Source: Staphylococcus lugdunensis (lineage in GTDB: Bacteria > Bacillota > Bacilli > Staphylococcales > Staphylococcaceae). From it: a DNA stretch of 64,000 nt. The stretch spans positions 651,451 through 715,450 of the forward strand of contig NZ_PPPV01000012.1 in assembly GCF_002901705.1 (NCBI RefSeq). Direction: 5' to 3'. Shown piece by piece: positions 9,860-21,638 of the stretch; position 1 is the first letter of the stretch; every line of letters begins with the position of its first letter. Below the pieces are notes generated by a model that saw only the letters and a program-made list of their open reading frames with translations, was not told the DNA's origin and ran no database searches. A program made the translations under genes and the position numbers.

Positions 9860-10471
9860 TTATGCTAAATTATCGCGCCAATCAACTAATGTTTTGATAT
9901 CTTCTTCCTTAATTGCACCCATTTCACGTGCAACCTGAATTAACTCGTTGTAGTGGCTCAACGTGTAAAACGGCAATTTTTGTTCCTCAAACATTTCATC
10001 TGCTTTAGCTAAGCCATAAGTAAATATAGCAACAACACCTAATACTTCTGCACCAGCCTCTTCCAATGCTTGTACGGCATTGATAGAAGAACCACCTGTA
10101 GAGATTAAATCTTCAACAACAACAACCTTTTTCCCTTTGCTTGCAGCACCTTCAATTTGATTTTGTTTACCATGACTTTTACTTTTAGAGCGCACATAAT
10201 TCATTGGTAGATTCATTGTTTCTGAAATATATGCAGCATGTGGAATACCTGCTGTAGCTGTACCAGAAATAACCTCAACCTCTTCAAAATGCGCTTGAAT
10301 TAAATTAACTAATCCATCTCTAATTTGACGACGTACTTTTGGAAAACCTAACGTTACTCGATTATCACAATATATCGGAGATTTAATACCTGAACTCCAA
10401 GTAAATAACGCATCAGGTGATAATGAAACTGCTTCAATTTGTAATAAAGCTTTTGCAATCTCTTTTGCCAT
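9860..10471 (-). CDS. pyrE: Orotate phosphoribosyltransferase
   Basis: Converts orotate and PRPP to OMP, the fifth step of UMP synthesis. The 203-residue protein carries the type I PRTase PRPP-binding motif [14 protein letters not shown] and the flexible catalytic loop [13 protein letters not shown]. Its ATG abuts the pyrF stop codon directly, so the two enzymes that make UMP from orotate are coupled. Confidence 0.97.
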   Translation of the reverse strand: MAKEIAKALLQIEAVSLSPDALFTWSSGIKSPIYCDNRVTLGFPKVRRQIRDGLVNLIQAHFEEVEVISGTATAGIPHAAYISETMNLPMNYVRSKSKSHGKQNQIEGAASKGKKVVVVEDLISTGGSSINAVQALEEAGAEVLGVVAIFTYGLAKADEMFEEQKLPFYTLSHYNELIQVAREMGAIKEEDIKTLVDWRDNLA

Positions 10472-11164
10472 TTAACTTAACCAACTTTCTTTTATAGAAT
10501 GATAACTTTCAACTGGGTGTTCACTTTGTGTAATTGGTCTACCCACAACAATATGAGTTGAGCCTAACTGCTTAGCGTCTTCTGGTGTTGTAATACGCTG
10601 TTGGTCGTCCGCTGTTACGCCTTTTGGTCGAATCCCTGGTGTCACTTTTAAGAAGTCAGCACCTAAATGTTCTGTAAGTAATCTGGCTTCTAGCGGTGAG
10701 CATACCACACCATCTAAGCCAGCTTGTTGTGTAAGCTGTGCATAGTTTAATACGGCCTCTTCAATTGATGTTTGAATATTTTGCTCTTGATGTAGCATCG
10801 CTTCAGTTGTAGAAGTTAGCTGTGTAACAGCAATTAGTTTAGTGTTTTGATTAAACACGCGTAACCCTTTCATTGCTTCTTGCATCATAAGTGTTCCACC
10901 TGCTGCATGCACGTTAACTAAGTCTACATCAAGCTTGGCTAAACCTTGCATCGCTTTATTAACGGTATGTGGTATATCATGCAATTTTAAGTCTAAAAAA
11001 ATATCATGGCCTCGTGCTTTAATATCGCGAATAAACTGTGGTCCACTTTGATAAAATAATTCCATACCTACTTTTACAAATAATGGCTCGTTAAATTGAT
11101 TTAAAAAGTCATTGACTTTGTCTGTAGACTCAAAGTCTAATGCAATAATTGGTAGATTTTTCAT
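10472..11164 (-). CDS. pyrF: Orotidine 5'-phosphate decarboxylase
   Basis: Decarboxylates OMP to UMP, the last step of the pathway. The TIM-barrel signature with the catalytic Lys/Asp network is present as [13 protein letters not shown] near residue 60, and the phosphate-binding end as HIVVGRPIT. Length 230 aa is normal. An unusual 176-base gap holding repeat copy 3 separates it from carB, whereas the other genes of the operon are nearly contiguous. Confidence 0.97.
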   Translation of the reverse strand: MKNLPIIALDFESTDKVNDFLNQFNEPLFVKVGMELFYQSGPQFIRDIKARGHDIFLDLKLHDIPHTVNKAMQGLAKLDVDLVNVHAAGGTLMMQEAMKGLRVFNQNTKLIAVTQLTSTTEAMLHQEQNIQTSIEEAVLNYAQLTQQAGLDGVVCSPLEARLLTEHLGADFLKVTPGIRPKGVTADDQQRITTPEDAKQLGSTHIVVGRPITQSEHPVESYHSIKESWLS

Positions 11165-11221
11165 GTTAAATTTCCACCTCCAATTCTATCTTGAAATATG
11201 GGTCTGTTTTAGGATACAAAC

Positions 11222-11338
11222 TAAATATTGGCAGTAGTTGACTGGATTGAAAACACACTTTTACCAAGTTTTTCTCAATCCTAGTTAACCTTGCCAGGGC
11301 GGGACTACGAACTCATAATACATTCTGTCCCGGTCCCT
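11222..11338 (+). repeat. Dispersed palindromic repeat, copy 3 of 4, inside the pyr operon
   Basis: The same repeat as at 8713, ending two bases from the carB stop codon. It occupies most of the carB–pyrF gap and is oriented against the pyr transcript. Its hairpins would form in the mRNA between the two cistrons. Confidence 0.85.
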
Positions 11339-11340
11339 AA

Positions 11341-14300
11341 TTACATATTTCTCATTGTAAAGGTCATGCTCTCTATCACATTTGTTAATGCATTTGCTGT
11401 ATCTAATGATGTTAAGCAAGGCACACCATTTTCAACTGTTGTGCGACGGATTTGGAAGCCGTCTCGTTCTACTTCTTTACCTTTAGTCATGGTGTTAATA
11501 ACAATTTGAACATCACCATTTTGAATGCGCGTCAACAAATCATTTTCTCCACCAATTTTACCAACTACTTCAGCTGGAATATGATGCTGAGCAAGTTTAT
11601 CCGCTGTGCCTTTCGTCGCTAAAATTTTATATCCCACTTCATTTAAGCGCTGTGCGAGTTTAACTATTTCTTCTTTGTCTTTATCACTCACTGTCATGAG
11701 CACCGTTCCGTGATCTTTAACTTCAACACCACTGCCTGTCAAGCCTTTGAACAATGCTTTTTCAAGTGTTAAGTCTTTACCCATCACTTCACCTGTTGAT
11801 TTCATTTCAGGTCCGAGTGTTACATCGACATTTTTTAGTTTATTAAAACTAAACACCGGTGCTTTAACAAAAACACCTTCACTATATGGTTGCACACCTG
11901 GTTGATAACCTAAATCTGCTAATTTCTCACCTATAATTGCACGCATTGCTAATTGTGCCATTTGTATATCCGTAATTTTACTTAAAAATGGCACCGTACG
12001 ACTAGAACGCGGATTTACTTCTAATACGTAAACACCATCATGAGCTATCACAAACTGAATATTAATCAACCCTACAATATTTAACCCTTTGGCTAACTTG
12101 ATTGTATAATCTTCTAACGTATCAAGTTCTTCTTGTGATAATGTTTGCGGTGGATAAACAGCGATTGAATCACCACTGTGCACGCCAGCACGCTCAATAT
12201 GTTCCATAATACCTGGAATGATAACTGTATCGCCATCACTAATAGCATCGACTTCTATTTCTTTACCCGTCAAATATCTATCAACTAATACAGGATGTTC
12301 TGGACTAGCTTTTACCGCTTGTTCCATATAATTTTCTAATTCTTGATCATTGTCGACAATTTCCATAGCACGTCCACCTAGTACGTACGACGGTCTTACA
12401 ACTACTGGATAACCAATTTCACGTGCATTATTTAAAGCTTCTTGTGGTGACGTAGCCGTTTTTCCTTTTGGTTGTGGCACATGAATATCTCTTAACAATG
12501 CTTCAAATTCTTTTCGATCTTCAGCTCTATTCAAGTCTTCTAGTGAAGTACCTAATATTTGAACACCATGCTTTGTTAATTTATCCGCTAGGTTAATTGC
12601 TGTTTGCCCACCAAATTGCACAACCACACCTTTAGGTTGTTCTAAATTAATGATATTCATTACATCTTCTTCTGTTAACGGTTCAAAATATAATTTATCT
12701 GAAATTGAAAAGTCTGTTGATACGGTTTCTGGATTATTATTAACAATAATTGCTTCATAACCTGCTTGCTGAATCGCCCATACAGCATGAACGGTTGCAT
12801 AGTCGAATTCTACACCTTGGCCGATACGAATAGGCCCAGAACCAAGTACTAAGATCTTTTCTTTATCTGTTACAACTGATTCATTCTCAGTTTCATATGT
12901 TCCATAATAATATGGCGTTGATGATTCGAATTCTGCAGCACATGTATCTACCATTTTGTAAACTGGTTTAATTTGATGTGCCATGCGCAGTTGATAAACC
13001 GCTTCTGTTTCCATATCCCAACGATGGGCAATAACTCGGTCACTAAAGCCATAATCTTTAGCATATTTAAGATAATCTAAATCTCCAGGATGTGCTTTTA
13101 ATTCATGCTCAATATTGATAATGTTTTGGAATTTATGTAAGAAGAAATAATCAATTTTAGTCATTTCATGTATTTCTTCTAATGTTGTACCCCGACGAAT
13201 TGCTTCACCAATAAAGAATAAACGTTCGTCATCTTGATGACTAATTCGCTCTTTAATATAGTCTAAATCAAAACTTTCACCATTAGGTAGTCCAAGGTGA
13301 TGCACCCCATACTCTAACGAGCGAATCGCTTTCAATAACGATTCTTCATACGTGCGCCCTATCGCCATCACTTCACCTGTAGCTTTCATTTGTGTACCTA
13401 ATTCACGTTCACCTTTTTCAAATTTATCGAATGGAAAACGCGGAATTTTCGATATAACATAGTCTAATGTAGGTTCAAATGCTGCATAAGATGTGCCTGT
13501 AATAGGATTAAGCATTTCATCTAATGTTAATCCTACTGCAATTTTAGCGGCTAATTTCGCAATAGGATATCCCGTTGCTTTAGAAGCTAATGCTGATGAA
13601 CGAGACACACGTGGATTAACTTCTATAATGTAGTAATTAAATGAATGCGGATCTAAAGCGAGTTGAACATTACAACCCCCTTCTATTCCTAAGGCTCTAA
13701 TCACCTTCAGTGAGACATCACGCAACATTTGATATTCAACGTCTGATAATGTTTGACTTGGTGCTACAACAATAGAATCCCCAGTATGAATACCTACTGG
13801 ATCAATGTTTTCCATATTACAAACCACGATAGCATTATCATTTTTATCGCGCATCACTTCGTATTCGATTTCTTTAAATCCTGCGATAGACTTTTCAATC
13901 AAACATTGCGTTGCTGGACTATAATGTAAACCATTGCTAACGACTTCTTTTAGTTCTTCATCATTGTGACAAATGCCGCCTCCGGTACCACCCATCGTAA
14001 ATGCTGGTCGCACAATTAACGGATAACCAACCTGTTCTTTAAAACTAAACGCTTGTTCAACCGTATTAACGATATCACTTTCTGGTACTGGCACATCCAA
14101 ATCATTCATCAAAGTGCGGAATAGTTCTCGATCTTCTGCTTGTTGAATTGACTTTAATTCTGTGCCTAACAATTTAACATTATTCGCCTCTAACACACCA
14201 CTCTCATGAAGTTGAATTGCCATGTTTAATCCCGTTTGACCACCTAATGTTGGCAATAAAGCATCAGGTTGTTCTTTGCGAATAATACGCGCAATAAAAT

Positions 14301-14514
14301 CATGTGTTAACGGTTCGATATATACTTTATCTGCAATTTCTTTATCAGTCATAATCGTAGCAGGGTTAGAATTAACTAGAATGACTCGGTAGCCTTCTTC
14401 TTTAAGTGCTAAACACGCTTGTGTACCTGCGTAGTCAAATTCTGCTGCTTGTCCAATGATAATTGGTCCTGAACCTATTACTAAAATCGTTTTGATATCG
14501 TCACGTTTAGGCAT
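11341..14514 (-). CDS. carB: Carbamoyl phosphate synthase large subunit
   Basis: Makes carbamoyl phosphate from bicarbonate, ammonia delivered by CarA and two ATP. The 1057-residue protein has the expected duplicated carboxyphosphate and carbamoyl-phosphate halves. Each begins with a pre-ATP-grasp domain ([20 protein letters not shown] and [20 protein letters not shown]) and contains an ATP-grasp fold ([18 protein letters not shown]). A C-terminal MGS-like allosteric domain follows. I used ATG at 14514 (MPKRDDIKT), the family start; ten upstream codons in frame belong to the carA overlap. It overlaps carA by 8 nt. Confidence 0.97.
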   Translation of the reverse strand: MPKRDDIKTILVIGSGPIIIGQAAEFDYAGTQACLALKEEGYRVILVNSNPATIMTDKEIADKVYIEPLTHDFIARIIRKEQPDALLPTLGGQTGLNMAIQLHESGVLEANNVKLLGTELKSIQQAEDRELFRTLMNDLDVPVPESDIVNTVEQAFSFKEQVGYPLIVRPAFTMGGTGGGICHNDEELKEVVSNGLHYSPATQCLIEKSIAGFKEIEYEVMRDKNDNAIVVCNMENIDPVGIHTGDSIVVAPSQTLSDVEYQMLRDVSLKVIRALGIEGGCNVQLALDPHSFNYYIIEVNPRVSRSSALASKATGYPIAKLAAKIAVGLTLDEMLNPITGTSYAAFEPTLDYVISKIPRFPFDKFEKGERELGTQMKATGEVMAIGRTYEESLLKAIRSLEYGVHHLGLPNGESFDLDYIKERISHQDDERLFFIGEAIRRGTTLEEIHEMTKIDYFFLHKFQNIINIEHELKAHPGDLDYLKYAKDYGFSDRVIAHRWDMETEAVYQLRMAHQIKPVYKMVDTCAAEFESSTPYYYGTYETENESVVTDKEKILVLGSGPIRIGQGVEFDYATVHAVWAIQQAGYEAIIVNNNPETVSTDFSISDKLYFEPLTEEDVMNIINLEQPKGVVVQFGGQTAINLADKLTKHGVQILGTSLEDLNRAEDRKEFEALLRDIHVPQPKGKTATSPQEALNNAREIGYPVVVRPSYVLGGRAMEIVDNDQELENYMEQAVKASPEHPVLVDRYLTGKEIEVDAISDGDTVIIPGIMEHIERAGVHSGDSIAVYPPQTLSQEELDTLEDYTIKLAKGLNIVGLINIQFVIAHDGVYVLEVNPRSSRTVPFLSKITDIQMAQLAMRAIIGEKLADLGYQPGVQPYSEGVFVKAPVFSFNKLKNVDVTLGPEMKSTGEVMGKDLTLEKALFKGLTGSGVEVKDHGTVLMTVSDKDKEEIVKLAQRLNEVGYKILATKGTADKLAQHHIPAEVVGKIGGENDLLTRIQNGDVQIVINTMTKGKEVERDGFQIRRTTVENGVPCLTSLDTANALTNVIESMTFTMRNM

Positions 14515-15607
14515 GAGTATTACGCTCCTTTTCTTTAAACTCATTAATCATTGCTATAAAATCATCAAACAAATAATTAGAATCACTTGGACCTGGTCTT
14601 GCTTCAGGGTGATACTGCACTGAAAAAGCTGGTAATGTTTTGTGACGTAAACCTTCAACCGTATCGTCATTTAGTGCAATATGTGTAATTTCTAAATCAG
14701 TTTGTGCTAATGAATCTTTGTCAATCGCATAGCCATGGTTTTGACTTGTAATATCTACTTTTCCAGTTCTCAAATCTTTAACTGGATGATTAGCACCTCG
14801 ATGACCAAATTTCATTTTAAATGACGATGCCCCTTGTGATAATGCAAATAGTTGATGTCCTAAACAAATACCAAAAAATGGTATTTTCCCTAAAATTCCT
14901 TTTATCATGTTGATGGCAACTTCAACAACATCTGGATCACCTGGTCCATTTGATAGCATGACGCCATCCGGTGACATCGCTAAAATTTCTTCAGCAGTTG
15001 TATCGTAAGGAACCACAGTCACATTACATCCTCTTAAATTGAGTTCACGTACAATATTTTGTTTTTTCCCAAAGTCTAATAATACTACGCTAAGATTCGA
15101 ACCAGTAGATACATATGGTGTCTTTGTTGATACTGTCATTACTTCGTCTCTCGGTAATTCCGTTGACTTTAATTTGTTAATAAGTTCATCAATATTTTCT
15201 CTGCAATCTGTAAACGCTGCGCGTAATACACCATGCTGACGAATTTTGCGTGTAATACTACGTGTATCTACGCCAGAAATTCCAGGTATCTTGTATTGAA
15301 CAAGTACTTCGTGCAATGTTTTTTGCTGTCTAAAGTTACTTGGATGTGTACTAGCTTCTTTGACGACAACACCATTTAAAGTTGGTGTTAACGCTTCAAA
15401 GTCATCTCTATTAATTCCATAATTACCAATAAGTGGATAAGTAAAGGTAATAATTTGTCCAGTATATGACGGATCAGAAATCGTCTCTTGATAACCAGTC
15501 ATAGCAGTGTTAAAGACGATTTCGCCTATTGATAGTTCATCAGAACCTAACTTATAACCTTCATAGAATGTTCCATCTTCTAATACAAGATAACGTCGTT
15601 CCAGCAT
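14507..15607 (-). CDS. carA: Carbamoyl phosphate synthase small subunit
   Basis: The glutamine amidotransferase subunit that feeds ammonia to CarB. The N-terminal CPSase_sm domain ([34 protein letters not shown]) is followed by a class I GATase domain with the nucleophile Cys in [10 protein letters not shown] and the His/Glu in [13 protein letters not shown] at 15607 ([12 protein letters not shown]) gives 366 aa, the usual length. The nine extra in-frame codons upstream run into the end of pyrC and lack their own ribosome site. Confidence 0.97.
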   Translation of the reverse strand: MLERRYLVLEDGTFYEGYKLGSDELSIGEIVFNTAMTGYQETISDPSYTGQIITFTYPLIGNYGINRDDFEALTPTLNGVVVKEASTHPSNFRQQKTLHEVLVQYKIPGISGVDTRSITRKIRQHGVLRAAFTDCRENIDELINKLKSTELPRDEVMTVSTKTPYVSTGSNLSVVLLDFGKKQNIVRELNLRGCNVTVVPYDTTAEEILAMSPDGVMLSNGPGDPDVVEVAINMIKGILGKIPFFGICLGHQLFALSQGASSFKMKFGHRGANHPVKDLRTGKVDITSQNHGYAIDKDSLAQTDLEITHIALNDDTVEGLRHKTLPAFSVQYHPEARPGPSDSNYLFDDFIAMINEFKEKERNTHA

Positions 15608-15608
15608 A

Positions 15609-16882
15609 TTACACTTCCTCCTTATATTTAACATCGCCTGCTACCATTGTTAACACAGGGTTCCCGTATACTTTATACCCTATAAATGGTGTGTTATCAG
15701 CTTTAGACAAGAAATCTTCTCCTCTGATTTCTCGCTCTTCATCAAGGTTGATGATTGTTAAGTCAGCAAAACTTCCTTCTTCTAATCGTCCGTATGGCAA
15801 ATCAAAAGTTTGAGCTGGTTTAATAGTTAAATAATCAACTAATTGTTGTAATGACCAATCCCCATTTTTAACAAAATGTGTGTAAAGTAATGGAAAAGCT
15901 GTTTCACTACCAACGATACCAAATGGCGCTTTCGTCATTGGTTGTGCTTTTTCTTCTTTTGCATGAGGCGCATGATCTGTTGCAATACAATCAATTGTAC
16001 CGTCTAACAAGCCTTCTAATAATGCCTCTCTATCTTCTTTACTTCTTAAAGGAGGATTCATTTTAAAAATCGCATTATCTCCAGGTACATCATCTTCTGT
16101 TAATAGCAAATGATGTGGCGTTACTTCTGCAGTTACATGAATGCCCGCTGCTTTAGCATCACGAATGGCTCTAACGCTTTCTTTTGTTGAGACATGACAA
16201 ACGTGATAATGGCAATGAGCTGCTTCAGCTAATAGCACATCTCTCGCAATTTGAACGGCTTCACAAATATTGGGTATACCTGGTATGCCTAGTTCTTCAC
16301 TCCGCTTACCTTGATGCATTGCACCACCGTATATTAAGCTATTATCTTCACAATGTGCAACAACCGCTTTATTAACTTTGGCAGCGGCCTGCATTGCTTC
16401 GTACATCATTGCAGATTCTTGAACACCTACCCCGTCATCAGTAAAAGCAAATGCACCATCTTGAGCTAACGCTTCAAAATCAACATGTTCTTTACCTGCT
16501 TGTCTCACTGTAATAGCAGCATAAGGTAAGACTCTAACTTGTGCAGTTTCTTTAATTAATTGTTTTAAATTATCAAAATGCGTCACTGAATCAGGCACTG
16601 GACGCGTATTGGGCATAGGACATACTGTTGTAAATCCACCGCGTGCGGCTGCCTTAGTTCCTGTTTCAATTGTCTCTTTATGTTCTCCACCCGGTTCTCT
16701 CAAATGAACATGAACGTCTACAAATCCTGGTGCTACAAATTGTCCATGAGCATCTATCACTTCAACGCTATCATCTATGTTAATCGTGTCATTGATTTCT
16801 TTAATGTATTGTCCATCGATTAAAATTGACTTTTGTTTAAGTTCGCCATTATCTAAGATTTGTGCATTTTTAATTAATTTCA

Positions 16883-16883
<1 letters not shown>
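15609..16883 (-). CDS. pyrC: Dihydroorotase
   Basis: Closes carbamoyl aspartate to dihydroorotate. It is a type I zinc amidohydrolase of 424 aa, with metal ligands in [10 protein letters not shown] (H58, H60), His residues in VVAHCED and CHVSTKE, and the catalytic Asp in [13 protein letters not shown]. It overlaps the last base of the pyrB reading frame upstream, and carA begins one base after its stop. This is tight operon packing. Confidence 0.97.
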
Positions 16884-17782
<899 letters not shown>

Positions 17783-17802
17783 TCATCCTCCTTATACATT
17801 CA

Positions 17803-19113
17803 TTATTTTATTTGCTGTGCTTTTTCTTTTGGTAAAATCAAATTAAGTATAATTCCAGATAAAGCGGCTAAAGCCATACCTTCTAATTGAAGATTGATGC
17901 CAATGTCCTTTAAATTAATCACTAAGTTTCCTATACCCACAACTAAGACAACAGAAGCAATCACAAGATTACGATTATCCGCGAAATTAACATTGCTCTC
18001 AACTAACATGCGTAAACCACTTGCAGCAATAATTCCGAATAATAGAATGGACACACCGCCCATAACTGGTGTCGGTATAGATGAAACTAAGGCCGTGAAT
18101 TTACCTATAAATGCTAAAACAATTGCGATGACAGCTGCACCACCTATAACATAAATGCTATATATTTTCGTAATAGCTAGTACACCAATATTTTCACCAT
18201 AGGTTGTACTTGGTGGTCCACCAATAATACTTGCAAACATAGTCGAAATACCATCACCAATAATTGATCGATGCAAACCTGGATCTTCGAAAAAGTTCTT
18301 CCCTACAATCTTATTTATTACTAATTGATGGCCAATATGTTCACTTACAGTTACAAAGACAACTGGTATTAAAACCAAGATAAGCCCTAAATGAATAGAC
18401 GGCTCATAATCTCTAAACGGTAAATAGATATGAGGCACATCTAACCATTTAGCTTTAGCTATAGGTGCAAAATGTACAAGCCCCATAAATATTGCAACGA
18501 TATATCCAACAATAATACCGCACAATACCGGAATTAATGATAAGAAACCTTTAAAGAAACCTTGAACAACAATCGTAACTAGCAAAGTGATAAGTGCTAC
18601 GACTAAATAGCTCAAGCTATAACCTTTCATATGTGCTGAATCTTGATAAACAGCCATATTCACTGCAGTCGGCGCTAAACTTAAACCGATAACCATAATT
18701 ACTGGTCCTACAACTACAGGCGGTAAAAGATGCATTAACCACCCTGTTCCACTTATTTTAATTAAAATACCAATGATAATGTACATCACACCACTCATAA
18801 ATAATGCGACAAGCATATCACCTAAACTATGTGTACTTAATCCAGTAATAATTGGCGTAATAAACGCAAAACTAGATCCAAGATATGCTGGAATCTTAGC
18901 CTGTGTAATCAATATGTATAATAATGTCCCAATACCAGAAGCTAACAAGGCTGCTGATATAGGAAGTCCAGTCAAATAAGGAACCAATACTGTTGAGCCA
19001 AACATTGCAAATAAATGTTGCAAACTTAACAGTCCCCACTGAGCCGGTCTAGGCTTATCCTTTACATCTAACACGGGTTTAACCGTGCGTTCAAACATTT
19101 GTTCATTCTCCAT
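17803..19113 (-). CDS. pyrP: Uracil permease (NCS2 family)
   Basis: An inner-membrane proton symporter for uracil. About 14 hydrophobic segments are visible in 436 residues, with the family motif region PSTTYGENIGVLAITKIYS and the N-terminal LLSLQHLFAMFGSTVLVPYL. I set the start at ATG 19113 (MENEQMFERTVKPV) with AAGAAAGGAAG upstream. The longer frame back to 19179 runs through an attenuator hairpin and is not coding. Expression is expected to follow PyrR control through the leader. Confidence 0.95.
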   Translation of the reverse strand: MENEQMFERTVKPVLDVKDKPRPAQWGLLSLQHLFAMFGSTVLVPYLTGLPISAALLASGIGTLLYILITQAKIPAYLGSSFAFITPIITGLSTHSLGDMLVALFMSGVMYIIIGILIKISGTGWLMHLLPPVVVGPVIMVIGLSLAPTAVNMAVYQDSAHMKGYSLSYLVVALITLLVTIVVQGFFKGFLSLIPVLCGIIVGYIVAIFMGLVHFAPIAKAKWLDVPHIYLPFRDYEPSIHLGLILVLIPVVFVTVSEHIGHQLVINKIVGKNFFEDPGLHRSIIGDGISTMFASIIGGPPSTTYGENIGVLAITKIYSIYVIGGAAVIAIVLAFIGKFTALVSSIPTPVMGGVSILLFGIIAASGLRMLVESNVNFADNRNLVIASVVLVVGIGNLVINLKDIGINLQLEGMALAALSGIILNLILPKEKAQQIK

Positions 19114-19131
19114 ATTTGTTCTTCCTTTCTT

Positions 19132-19168
19132 ATAAAAAAAGCTCTTTACATTAATTAATGTAAAGAGA
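19132..19168 (-). terminator. Attenuator terminator of the pyrP leader
   Basis: A 26-base perfect palindrome (CTCTTTACATTAA joined to its complement, 19142–19167) followed on minus by CTTTTTTT, 29 bases before the pyrP start. Its position downstream of a PyrR-type binding element fits UMP-controlled termination. Confidence 0.85.
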
Positions 19169-19235
19169 CTAAAAATCAAATTTATAGCACATTCTTACTC
19201 AAGTCGTGCTCAAATGATTAAAATGAAGTATGGTA

Positions 19236-19358
19236 TTATACACAATCGGTAACGGTTAAATCTACTTTGCAACTAAATACAGAAATGCTTATCAAGGTTA
19301 ACTTCTGATAATGTTGCGCTGCTTTCATTAATACAATCGGATTTTTGTGTATATTCAT
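19236..19358 (-). CDS. Possible 40-residue leader ORF between pyrR and pyrP
   Basis: Starts ATGAATATACACAAAAATCC with AAAGGTG six bases upstream and ends TAA, encoding MNIHKNPIVLMKAAQHYQKL and 20 further residues. It lies inside the pyrP leader between the PyrR-type site and the terminator. No family is recognised; a faint likeness to the IHxxP region of HPr is probably chance. Translation of it could influence leader folding. The evidence is only the reading frame and the ribosome site. Confidence 0.3.
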   Translation of the reverse strand: MNIHKNPIVLMKAAQHYQKLTLISISVFSCKVDLTVTDCV

Positions 19359-19373
19359 TTACTTCACCTTTTC

Positions 19374-19387
19374 CAGTCTCTCGTACT
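19374..19387 (-). promoter_or_regulatory. PyrR-type RNA binding element of the pyrP leader
   Basis: The minus strand reads AGTACGAGAGACTG just after pyrR, close to the PyrR-binding loop consensus (AGUCCNGNGAGGCU). UMP-bound PyrR would stabilise this anti-antiterminator and allow termination before pyrP. The match is weaker than at the first leader. Confidence 0.6.
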
Positions 19388-19401
19388 GCTTTAAAAGGCG
19401 G

Positions 19402-19929
19402 CTATGATATAACGACTGCCGTACGCGAATCTTTTTCTGCTAAAAATACTGAAACTGATTCGTTTTTGGAAGTCGGTATGTTTTTTCCAACAAAATCTGC
19501 GCGAATTGGCAATTCTCTATGTCCTCTATCGACAAGTGCAGCTAAGCCAATTTTGATTGGCCTTGAATGTTTAAGTATCGCATCAAGTGAAGCTCTAACA
19601 GTCCTACCCGTATATAGAACATCATCAATGATAATAACTACTTTACCAGTAATATCGACATCGATATCATAAGCAAGTTGCGAAGACGTTTGCTCAGTCA
19701 GTTCAATATCATCTCTAAATGATGTAACATCAATTGTTCCAGTAGGCACGAGTTGTTGCTCAATTTTTAATATACGTTCTTGAATGCGTTGTGCTAAAAA
19801 TTCTCCACGCGTTTTGATGCCTAAAAGCACTAAATTGTCAGTGCCTTTATTATATTCTAAGATTTCATGTGCTATTCTTGTCACTGTACGTTGAACAGCT
19901 GCTTCATCCATAATAATACGTTCTGACAC
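19402..19929 (-). CDS. pyrR: Bifunctional pyrimidine attenuation regulator / uracil phosphoribosyltransferase
   Basis: An RNA-binding attenuation protein that senses UMP and UTP and terminates pyr transcription. It also has uracil phosphoribosyltransferase activity in this family. The 175-residue protein has the PRPP-binding motif [18 protein letters not shown] and [16 protein letters not shown] at the N-terminus. It is the first gene of the operon and is preceded by its own attenuator, which gives autoregulation. Confidence 0.97.
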   Translation of the reverse strand: MSERIIMDEAAVQRTVTRIAHEILEYNKGTDNLVLLGIKTRGEFLAQRIQERILKIEQQLVPTGTIDVTSFRDDIELTEQTSSQLAYDIDVDITGKVVIIIDDVLYTGRTVRASLDAILKHSRPIKIGLAALVDRGHRELPIRADFVGKNIPTSKNESVSVFLAEKDSRTAVVIS

Positions 19930-19961
19930 ATTAACACCTCTTTTAAGAATTACAACACAAA

Positions 19962-19989
19962 AACCTCATGTCTTACAAGACATGAGGTT
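19962..19989 (-). terminator. Attenuator terminator before pyrR
   Basis: A 13-bp perfect stem (AACCTCATGTCTT / AAGACATGAGGTT) with a two-base loop, followed on minus by TTTTTGTG, 33 bases before the pyrR ATG. It is the UMP-dependent terminator of the first pyr leader. Confidence 0.88.
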
Positions 19990-20094
19990 ATCTATACAAA
20001 AGGTGTACAATATTTCTCAAGCAACTATAGTGAAATAGGCTATTTAAAATCGACAAATACACCATACATATATTAAACGTTATCATGCCTTTGA

Positions 20095-20107
20095 AGTCTC
20101 TCTGGAC
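20095..20107 (-). promoter_or_regulatory. PyrR RNA binding element of the first pyr leader
   Basis: The minus strand reads GTCCAGAGAGACT, nearly identical to the PyrR recognition loop (GUCCAGAGAGGCU in Bacillus). It lies about 40 bases after the promoter -10 and about 100 bases before the terminator, the expected geometry for attenuation. Confidence 0.85.
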
Positions 20108-20144
20108 GTTCAATTAAAGACGTTGTTGGTTTTAAACTGTCCTT

Positions 20145-20173
20145 AGTTTACCGTTATTTTAGTAGCTTGTCAA
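20145..20173 (-). promoter_or_regulatory. Sigma-A promoter of the pyr operon
   Basis: TTGACA, a 17-base spacer, then TAAACT on the minus strand. It is the only near-consensus promoter in the 300-base gap between rluD and pyrR, and it sits directly upstream of the PyrR leader. Confidence 0.85.
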
Positions 20174-20233
20174 TCATGTTTTAATGCTACAGTTATCTCA
20201 TTTTAAACCTCAAAGAAATGGTCACATCATACG

Positions 20234-21151
20234 CTACGCATCTCTCTTGCGAATGTCTTCAAGCAACTGTTCAAATGCATCAGGAAGTGCTGCTTGACGT
20301 TCAATATACTCCCCAGTTACCGGATGTTCAAAGCCAATTAAACCAGCATGCAAGGCTTGACCACCGATATCTAAAGTTTTTTTCGGGCCATATTTAGGAT
20401 CTCCCACCAAAGGATAACCTATATACTTCATGTGTACTCGAATTTGATGTGTTCGGCCAGTTTCTAATTGACATTCTATCAACGTATAGTCCTTAAAGTG
20501 TTCTAATACATTGAAATGTGTCACAGCATCCTTTCCGTCATCTACAACATCCATAGACTGACGATCTTTTTTATTACGCCCAATCGGAGCATCAACTGTA
20601 CCATAGTCATGAGGAATATTACCATGAACTAACGCAGTATATTTACGTTTAACCGATTTAACTACAAGCTGATCAACTAGACTACGATGCGCAATATCAT
20701 TTTTAGCAACCATTAACAATCCCGATGTGTCCTTATCAATTCGATGTACAATGCCGGGTCTGATTTCACCATTGATGCCCGATAAATCTTTGATTTGATA
20801 CATCAAACCATTGACTAACGTACCGCTATAGTGACCTGGAGAAGGATGAACCACCATGCCTTTAGGTTTATATACAATAGCAACATCTTTATCTTCGTAG
20901 TAAATATCTAAATTTAAATTTTCTGGTTGAATATCTGCATCAACCACTTCCTTTTCGGTAATGACAATAGAATCATGTAACTTAACCTTATAATTTGCTT
21001 TAATTGCTTTCCCATTCACGATTACTAATTCATGTTTTATCCAATCCTGAATTTGACTTCTGGACCAGTCATGATTATAGTCAGACAGCAACTTATCTAT
21101 GCGTTGTCCTGTGTGTCTAGTATCTGTAATTTCTATACTATGCGTTGTCAT
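20234..21151 (-). CDS. RluA/RluD-family 23S rRNA pseudouridine synthase
   Basis: Isomerises specific uridines in RNA. The N-terminal S4 RNA-binding domain (RIDKLLSDYNHDWSRSQIQDW) is followed by the catalytic domain with the Asp of HRIDKDTSGLLMVAKN and the later QLETGRTHQIRVHM. Length 305 aa fits the YlyB/RluD subgroup. The exact target uridines cannot be read from sequence. It follows lspA by 13 bases, the usual Firmicute order, and probably shares its transcript. Confidence 0.92.
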   Translation of the reverse strand: MTTHSIEITDTRHTGQRIDKLLSDYNHDWSRSQIQDWIKHELVIVNGKAIKANYKVKLHDSIVITEKEVVDADIQPENLNLDIYYEDKDVAIVYKPKGMVVHPSPGHYSGTLVNGLMYQIKDLSGINGEIRPGIVHRIDKDTSGLLMVAKNDIAHRSLVDQLVVKSVKRKYTALVHGNIPHDYGTVDAPIGRNKKDRQSMDVVDDGKDAVTHFNVLEHFKDYTLIECQLETGRTHQIRVHMKYIGYPLVGDPKYGPKKTLDIGGQALHAGLIGFEHPVTGEYIERQAALPDAFEQLLEDIRKRDA

Positions 21152-21164
21152 TAAATTAACCTCC

Positions 21165-21638
21165 CTATTCTTTTTTAGTGTCTTTAAGTAAAGCGATTAT
21201 GATGAGTAACACACCTATAGTTAAGCTAGAATCCGCAACATTAAATATTGGAAAGTCATATCCAAAAATATTGGTGTCAATAAAATCTACAACTTCTCCA
21301 TTAACGATACGATCTATAAAATTCCCTAATGCACCCGCAAAGAGTAGACTAATTGCTATTTGCATAAATAAATGATATTGTGCTTCTTTAATAAAAAAGA
21401 GGACAAGGATGGCTAAAATGATAATTGTTATAATATAGAAAAATACCATCTTCCCACTCAATATACCCCAAGCTGCACCATTATTGCGGTGTGATGTAAT
21501 ATTTAAAAATCCAGGAATTACCTCATATGAATCTCCAATAGACATTGATTTTACAATAAGCCATTTCGTTAATTGATCAAATATAACTAACGCTAATACA
21601 ACCAATGTTGAAATGCCAACATAGAATTTCTTTTGCAT
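21165..21638 (-). CDS. lspA: Lipoprotein signal peptidase
   Basis: The aspartyl signal peptidase II that removes signal peptides from prolipoproteins after diacylglyceryl modification. Four membrane segments are visible in 157 residues. The conserved blocks TSHRNNGAAWGIL, NFIDRIVNG and VVDFIDT supply the two catalytic aspartates. ATG at 21638 with a GGAGG-type site upstream. It is coupled with the pseudouridine synthase downstream. Confidence 0.96.
   Translation of the reverse strand: MQKKFYVGISTLVVLALVIFDQLTKWLIVKSMSIGDSYEVIPGFLNITSHRNNGAAWGILSGKMVFFYIITIIILAILVLFFIKEAQYHLFMQIAISLLFAGALGNFIDRIVNGEVVDFIDTNIFGYDFPIFNVADSSLTIGVLLIIIALLKDTKKE

Noticed and set aside
19114-19179. N-terminal extension of pyrP by 22 codons
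   Set aside because: The extension is the attenuator terminator and T-run read as protein; the ATG at 19113 has a proper ribosome site.
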